The translations under genes and the position numbers were made by a program. Positions 15,200 to 16,126 of a DNA stretch of 16,126 nucleotides are shown here, one piece after another. Position 1 is the stretch's first letter, and each line of letters starts with the position of its first letter. The notes beneath the pieces are model-generated. The model searched no databases. It saw nothing but the letters and a program-made list of their open reading frames with translations, and was not told the DNA's origin. This stretch comes from Paracoccaceae bacterium (lineage in GTDB: Bacteria > Pseudomonadota > Alphaproteobacteria > Rhodobacterales > Rhodobacteraceae), in the NCBI GenBank assembly GCA_003551745.1, contig PUNI01000063.1, positions 1 to 16,126 on the forward strand. Direction: 5' to 3'.

Positions 15200-15347
15200 G
15201 CCGTCTCCGGGCCGGTCCCGGCGCGCGACGGCTGGCGGGGCGCTCCTGTGGCGGTGCGGCCGCCCTGGCACGGCCCGGAGCGGGGGGCTTGCATAACCGC
15301 CCGCAATGGCGTTGCCTGCGCCTCAAAAAGCCGCGAGGGACACCGCC

Positions 15348-15842
15348 ATGCGCATCGGCCTCTATCCGGGCACCTTCGACCCGCTGACGCTCGGCCATCT
15401 CGACATCATCGGCCGCGCCGCCGCCCTGGTCGACCGGCTGGTGATCGGGGTCGCGATCAACCGCGACAAGGGGCCGCTGTTCGCGCTGGAGGAGCGCGTG
15501 GCGATGATCGAGGCCGAGACGGCGGCGCCGGCGGCAAGGCTCGGTGTCGAGATCGTCGCCCATCCCTTCGAGAACCTGCTGATCGACTGTGCCCATGAAG
15601 TCGGCGCGCAGGTGATCATCCGCGGGCTGCGGGCGGTGGCGGATTTCGAATACGAGTTCCAGATGGTCGGGATGAACCGCGCCATGGACGACCGGATCGA
15701 GACGGTCTTCCTGATGGCCGAGGCCCGCCACCAGGCCATCGCCTCGAAGCTGGTCAAGGAGATCGCCCGGCTCGGCGGCGACGTGTCGCGGTTCGTGCCG
15801 CCGGCGGTGGCGCAGGCGCTTCGCGACAGGTTCGCCGCCTGA
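15348..15842 (+). CDS. coaD: Pantetheine-phosphate adenylyltransferase (CoaD)
   Basis: CoaD joins 4'-phosphopantetheine and ATP to make dephospho-CoA, the penultimate step of coenzyme A synthesis. The 164-aa protein starts MRIGLYPGTFDPLTLGH, with the nucleotidyltransferase TxGH motif at Thr14–His17. NRDKGPLF (38–45), IIRGLRAVADFEYE (90–103) with Arg92, and IASKLVKEIARLGGDVS (131–147, the ISSTxVKE-type ATP loop) complete the signature. Length is normal for the hexameric family. The ATG at 15348 is chosen for a GAGGGA at 15335–15340; the frame is open 14 codons further upstream but homology begins at MRIG. No sequence feature regulates it visibly. It is an essential gene and looks intact. Confidence 0.96.
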   Translation: MRIGLYPGTFDPLTLGHLDIIGRAAALVDRLVIGVAINRDKGPLFALEERVAMIEAETAAPAARLGVEIVAHPFENLLIDCAHEVGAQVIIRGLRAVADFEYEFQMVGMNRAMDDRIETVFLMAEARHQAIASKLVKEIARLGGDVSRFVPPAVAQALRDRFAA

Positions 15843-15972
15843 GGATGCCGCGGCAACCGGCTCCCCTCAACACTTGCGCGCGCTCTTCCCGGAGGCAGGG
15901 CGGGTGCCAACGGGGCCGGTGAATGCTCAAGAGCTAGTGTTCGCCACCTGACGAAAGGTTCCCGCGCCCCAT

Positions 15973-16000
15973 GCAAAGCTGTCGTAAGGGGCAGCTATGC
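15973..16000. repeat. Imperfect inverted repeat between coaD and the terminal partial gene
   Basis: GCAAAGCTG and CAGCTATGC pair at 8 of 9 positions around a 10-base loop. The pair TATGC (15996–16000) and GCATA (16017–16021) lies just beyond, before the stop of the minus-strand gene. The dyads could be a terminator-like structure for that gene or part of an insertion-sequence end. No T-run follows on either side. The rest of 15843–16025 shows no gene. Confidence 0.3.
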
Positions 16001-16025
16001 GGGACGCAGGGCAATCGCATATGGC

Positions 16026-16126
16026 TCATTCGATCGCCAAGCCATTGAGAACGTTGCGAAGGAAGTCGTCGTCCCAGCCGGCTCGCTTGAGCTTGATGGA
16101 GAGGGAGCCGGTCGACGTATCCCTGC
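16026..16126 (-). CDS. C-terminal end of a probable transposase (ISAs1-like), truncated by the window
   Basis: The minus strand carries 32 codons and a TGA, entering from the window edge. The peptide includes SLSIKLKRAGWDDDFLRNVL, which resembles the basic-then-acidic helix that ends ISAs1-family DDE transposases (E. coli H-repeat proteins end in a similar KMRKAAMDRNYLASVL). Codon use is less GC-rich at third positions than in the neighbouring genes (for example TTG, GTT, AAT, CTT, GAA), as expected for a mobile gene. Only the tail is visible, so the family is uncertain and no terminal inverted repeat was confirmed. Another kind of transposase, or an unrelated protein, is possible. Confidence 0.45.
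   Translation of the reverse strand, partial: RDTSTGSLSIKLKRAGWDDDFLRNVLNGLAIE

Noticed and set aside
15289..15317. TTGCAT (15289) as a -35 for coaD
   Set aside because: The hexamer 17 bases downstream (TTGCCT) is not a credible -10.
1..16126. tRNA or rRNA genes, CRISPR arrays, riboswitches or prophage genes
   Set aside because: No clover-leaf-like segment, repeat–spacer pattern or recognisable riboswitch core was found by reading; covariance-model searches could not be run.

Overview
The window is high-GC, densely packed bacterial chromosome. Protein content and gene order point to an alphaproteobacterium of the Rhodobacteraceae type: a BamB-like propeller gene beside der, a short 'virulence factor'–MTHFR–methyl-THF methyltransferase cluster, ppx–rlmE, an mms valine-degradation operon and coaD. 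The taxon is inferred from protein style and context, not from an RNA gene. No tRNA, rRNA, CRISPR array or complete mobile element was seen.

Layout. (1) 1–2657, + strand: the 3' part of an outer-membrane-assembly beta-propeller gene (bamB-like), then der, a ribosome-assembly GTPase. (2) 2654–4758: a minus-strand alpha/beta-hydrolase–OsmC fusion overlapping the der stop, and a divergently transcribed DUF3445 gene. (3) 4771–7018, minus strand: a one-carbon operon read as a small 'virulence factor' family protein, then an MTHFR-like protein, then a methyltetrahydrofolate:corrinoid methyltransferase. (4) 7019–7269: a regulatory intergenic region with a Fur-box-like palindrome and a short hairpin. 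(5) 7270–9690, + strand: Ppx/GppA phosphatase, rlmE (23S rRNA 2'-O-methyltransferase) and trmO (tRNA modification). The rlmE frame runs on unusually far into trmO. (6) 9702–14523, minus strand: distal valine catabolism, transcribed mmsA, isobutyryl-CoA dehydrogenase, 3-hydroxyisobutyryl-CoA hydrolase, mmsB. (7) 14524–14758: divergent promoter region with an 11-bp-period repeat array. (8) 14759–15842, + strand: a two-CBS-domain protein and coaD. (9) 15843–16126: non-coding sequence, then the minus-strand 3' end of a gene that looks like a transposase.

How it fits together. The valine block takes isobutyryl-CoA to propionyl-CoA; only the methacrylyl-CoA hydratase step is not evident. The C1 block could exchange methyl groups between methyl-THF and a corrinoid protein and interconvert methyl-THF with methylene-THF. 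The convergent DUF3445 gene belongs to a family that includes heme-dependent N-demethylases, so a link to methylated-amine use is plausible but unproven. Most of the window is ordinary housekeeping and catabolic chromosome. The items most worth a second look are the palindrome upstream of ppx, the helically phased repeat upstream of mmsA, the partial C1 module lacking a corrinoid protein, and the rlmE/trmO junction. No clearly new system was found.
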